Part shown: positions 6,083 to 6,697 of the stretch, piece by piece
How the letters are laid out: each line of letters opens with the position of its first letter
Numbering within the stretch: position 1 is the stretch's first letter
Source: Acidimicrobiia bacterium
GTDB lineage: Bacteria > Actinomycetota > Acidimicrobiia > Acidimicrobiales > SZUA-35
Direction of reading: 5' to 3'
Length of the DNA: 6,697 bases
Assembly (NCBI GenBank): GCA_029857855.1
Contig: JAOUGG010000135.1
Coordinates: 1-6,697, forward strand
Translations under genes and position numbers: made by a program
The notes under the pieces: generated by a model
Seen by the model: the letters and a program-made list of their open reading frames with translations, nothing else
Told to the model about the DNA's origin: nothing
The model's database searches: none

Positions 6083-6697
6083 CGGACGCAACGACGAGCA
6101 TCAGCGCAGGGTTCACGGTTCCTCGCCGGTTCGGTGCGGTTGCCCCGGCCGCGATCGCCGGAGTCGTGTTGCTGTCGTTGTGGGAACTCGGGGTCCGGGC
6201 GTTCGGCATCCGGGAGTTTCTCCTGCCCCGCCCAACGTCGATCGGGCAGGCGCTGGCCGACAACTGGTCGACCTCGGAGGGGGTTTCCACCGTGTCGCTG
6301 CGGCAGGCCGGCTGGAACACCACGGCGATCGCCGTCTCCGGGCTTGTCGTCGGGGTGTTGCTCGGGGCGGCGTTGGCGCTGCTCGCCACCCGCTACGTTC
6401 GAGTTGGGCGGACACTCACCCCGTTCGCCGTGGCCGCCAACGCCACCCCGATCGTCGCCCTGGCCCCGATCTTCAACGCCTGGTTCGGCATCACCAGCGC
6501 ACTCAGCAACCAGGCGGTGGTGGTGATCGTCGTCTTCTTCCCCGTCTTCCTCAACACGGCCCGTGGGCTTCTCGAGGTCGAGGCCTCCCAGATCGAACTC
6601 ATGCGCTCCTACGGGGCGTCGGATCTGAGCGTGTTGCGCCAGGTTCGGATCCCCAACGCCATCCCGTTCTTCCTGACCTCCCTGCGGCTGGCCGCCC
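6079..6697 (+). CDS. ABC importer permease 2 (SsuC/TauC/ThiX-like), truncated by the window end
   Basis: Frame 1 is open from GTG 6079 to the end without a stop, giving 206 residues plus one base. Family members run about 250-290, so some 50-80 C-terminal residues lie outside. Probable helices by eye: about 19-37, 82-104, 114-135 and 143-162. Diagnostic segments: FLLPRPTSIGQAL (47-59), the family's 'LPSPxxV' segment before helix 2; NATPIVALAPIFNAWFGI (121-138); and the ATPase-docking EAA loop QIELMRSYGASDLSVLRQVRIPNAIP (171-196). The protein differs clearly from permease 1, so the pore is probably a heterodimer. Its start overlaps the ATPase stop as GTGA. A periplasmic or lipid-anchored substrate-binding protein would be expected next, beyond the window; it is not visible here. 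Family is secure, substrate is inferred from neighbours only. Confidence 0.92.
   Translation, partial: MTDATTSISAGFTVPRRFGAVAPAAIAGVVLLSLWELGVRAFGIREFLLPRPTSIGQALADNWSTSEGVSTVSLRQAGWNTTAIAVSGLVVGVLLGAALALLATRYVRVGRTLTPFAVAANATPIVALAPIFNAWFGITSALSNQAVVVIVVFFPVFLNTARGLLEVEASQIELMRSYGASDLSVLRQVRIPNAIPFFLTSLRLAA

Noticed and set aside
5165..6091. A 308-codon open frame on the - strand opposite the ATPase gene
   Set aside because: The sense strand carries a complete ATPase with every motif; the antisense translation is low-complexity and unrecognised.

Overview
The window is high-G+C DNA (roughly two thirds by eye, not computed). It is densely packed with genes, all on the + strand, with strong G/C preference at third codon positions and frequent GTG starts (four of the six visible starts). 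This fits an actinobacterium. The dihydropyrimidinase and the luciferase-like oxidoreductase resemble actinobacterial versions as I remember them; an Acidimicrobiia-like lineage is possible, but I cannot assign a taxon from the sequence alone.

Layout: (1) positions 1-282 hold the C-terminal end of a class III PLP aminotransferase that begins upstream; (2) 283-370 is an 88-nt gap with a plausible sigma70-type promoter; (3) 371-1786 is a dihydropyrimidinase/D-hydantoinase; (4) 1802-3289 is a CoA-acylating methylmalonate-semialdehyde dehydrogenase (mmsA); (5) 3290-3379 is a 90-nt spacer with a clear interrupted hairpin; (6) 3380-4393 is a luciferase-like (LLM) flavin/F420-type oxidoreductase of unassigned function; (7) 4410-5291, 5288-6082 and 6079 to the window end encode an ABC importer of the SsuBC/TauBC/ThiXZ type as permease, ATPase and second permease (cut by the window edge), linked by ATGA and GTGA start/stop overlaps.

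How the genes fit together: dihydropyrimidinase opens dihydrouracil or dihydrothymine (or a hydantoin) to an N-carbamoyl amino acid. After decarbamoylation (that enzyme is not in the window), an omega-aminotransferase would turn beta-alanine or beta-aminoisobutyrate into malonate or methylmalonate semialdehyde. MmsA would convert these to acetyl-CoA or propionyl-CoA. The ABC importer probably brings in the ring compound or a relative; its substrate-binding protein is not visible and probably lies downstream. The window therefore reads as a reductive pyrimidine (or related cyclic ureide) uptake-and-catabolism locus.

The least understood part is the LLM oxidoreductase between the catabolic genes and the importer. 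No classical dihydropyrimidine dehydrogenase is visible here, so a role for the LLM enzyme in ring reduction or another redox step on the imported substrate is a testable hypothesis, not a conclusion.
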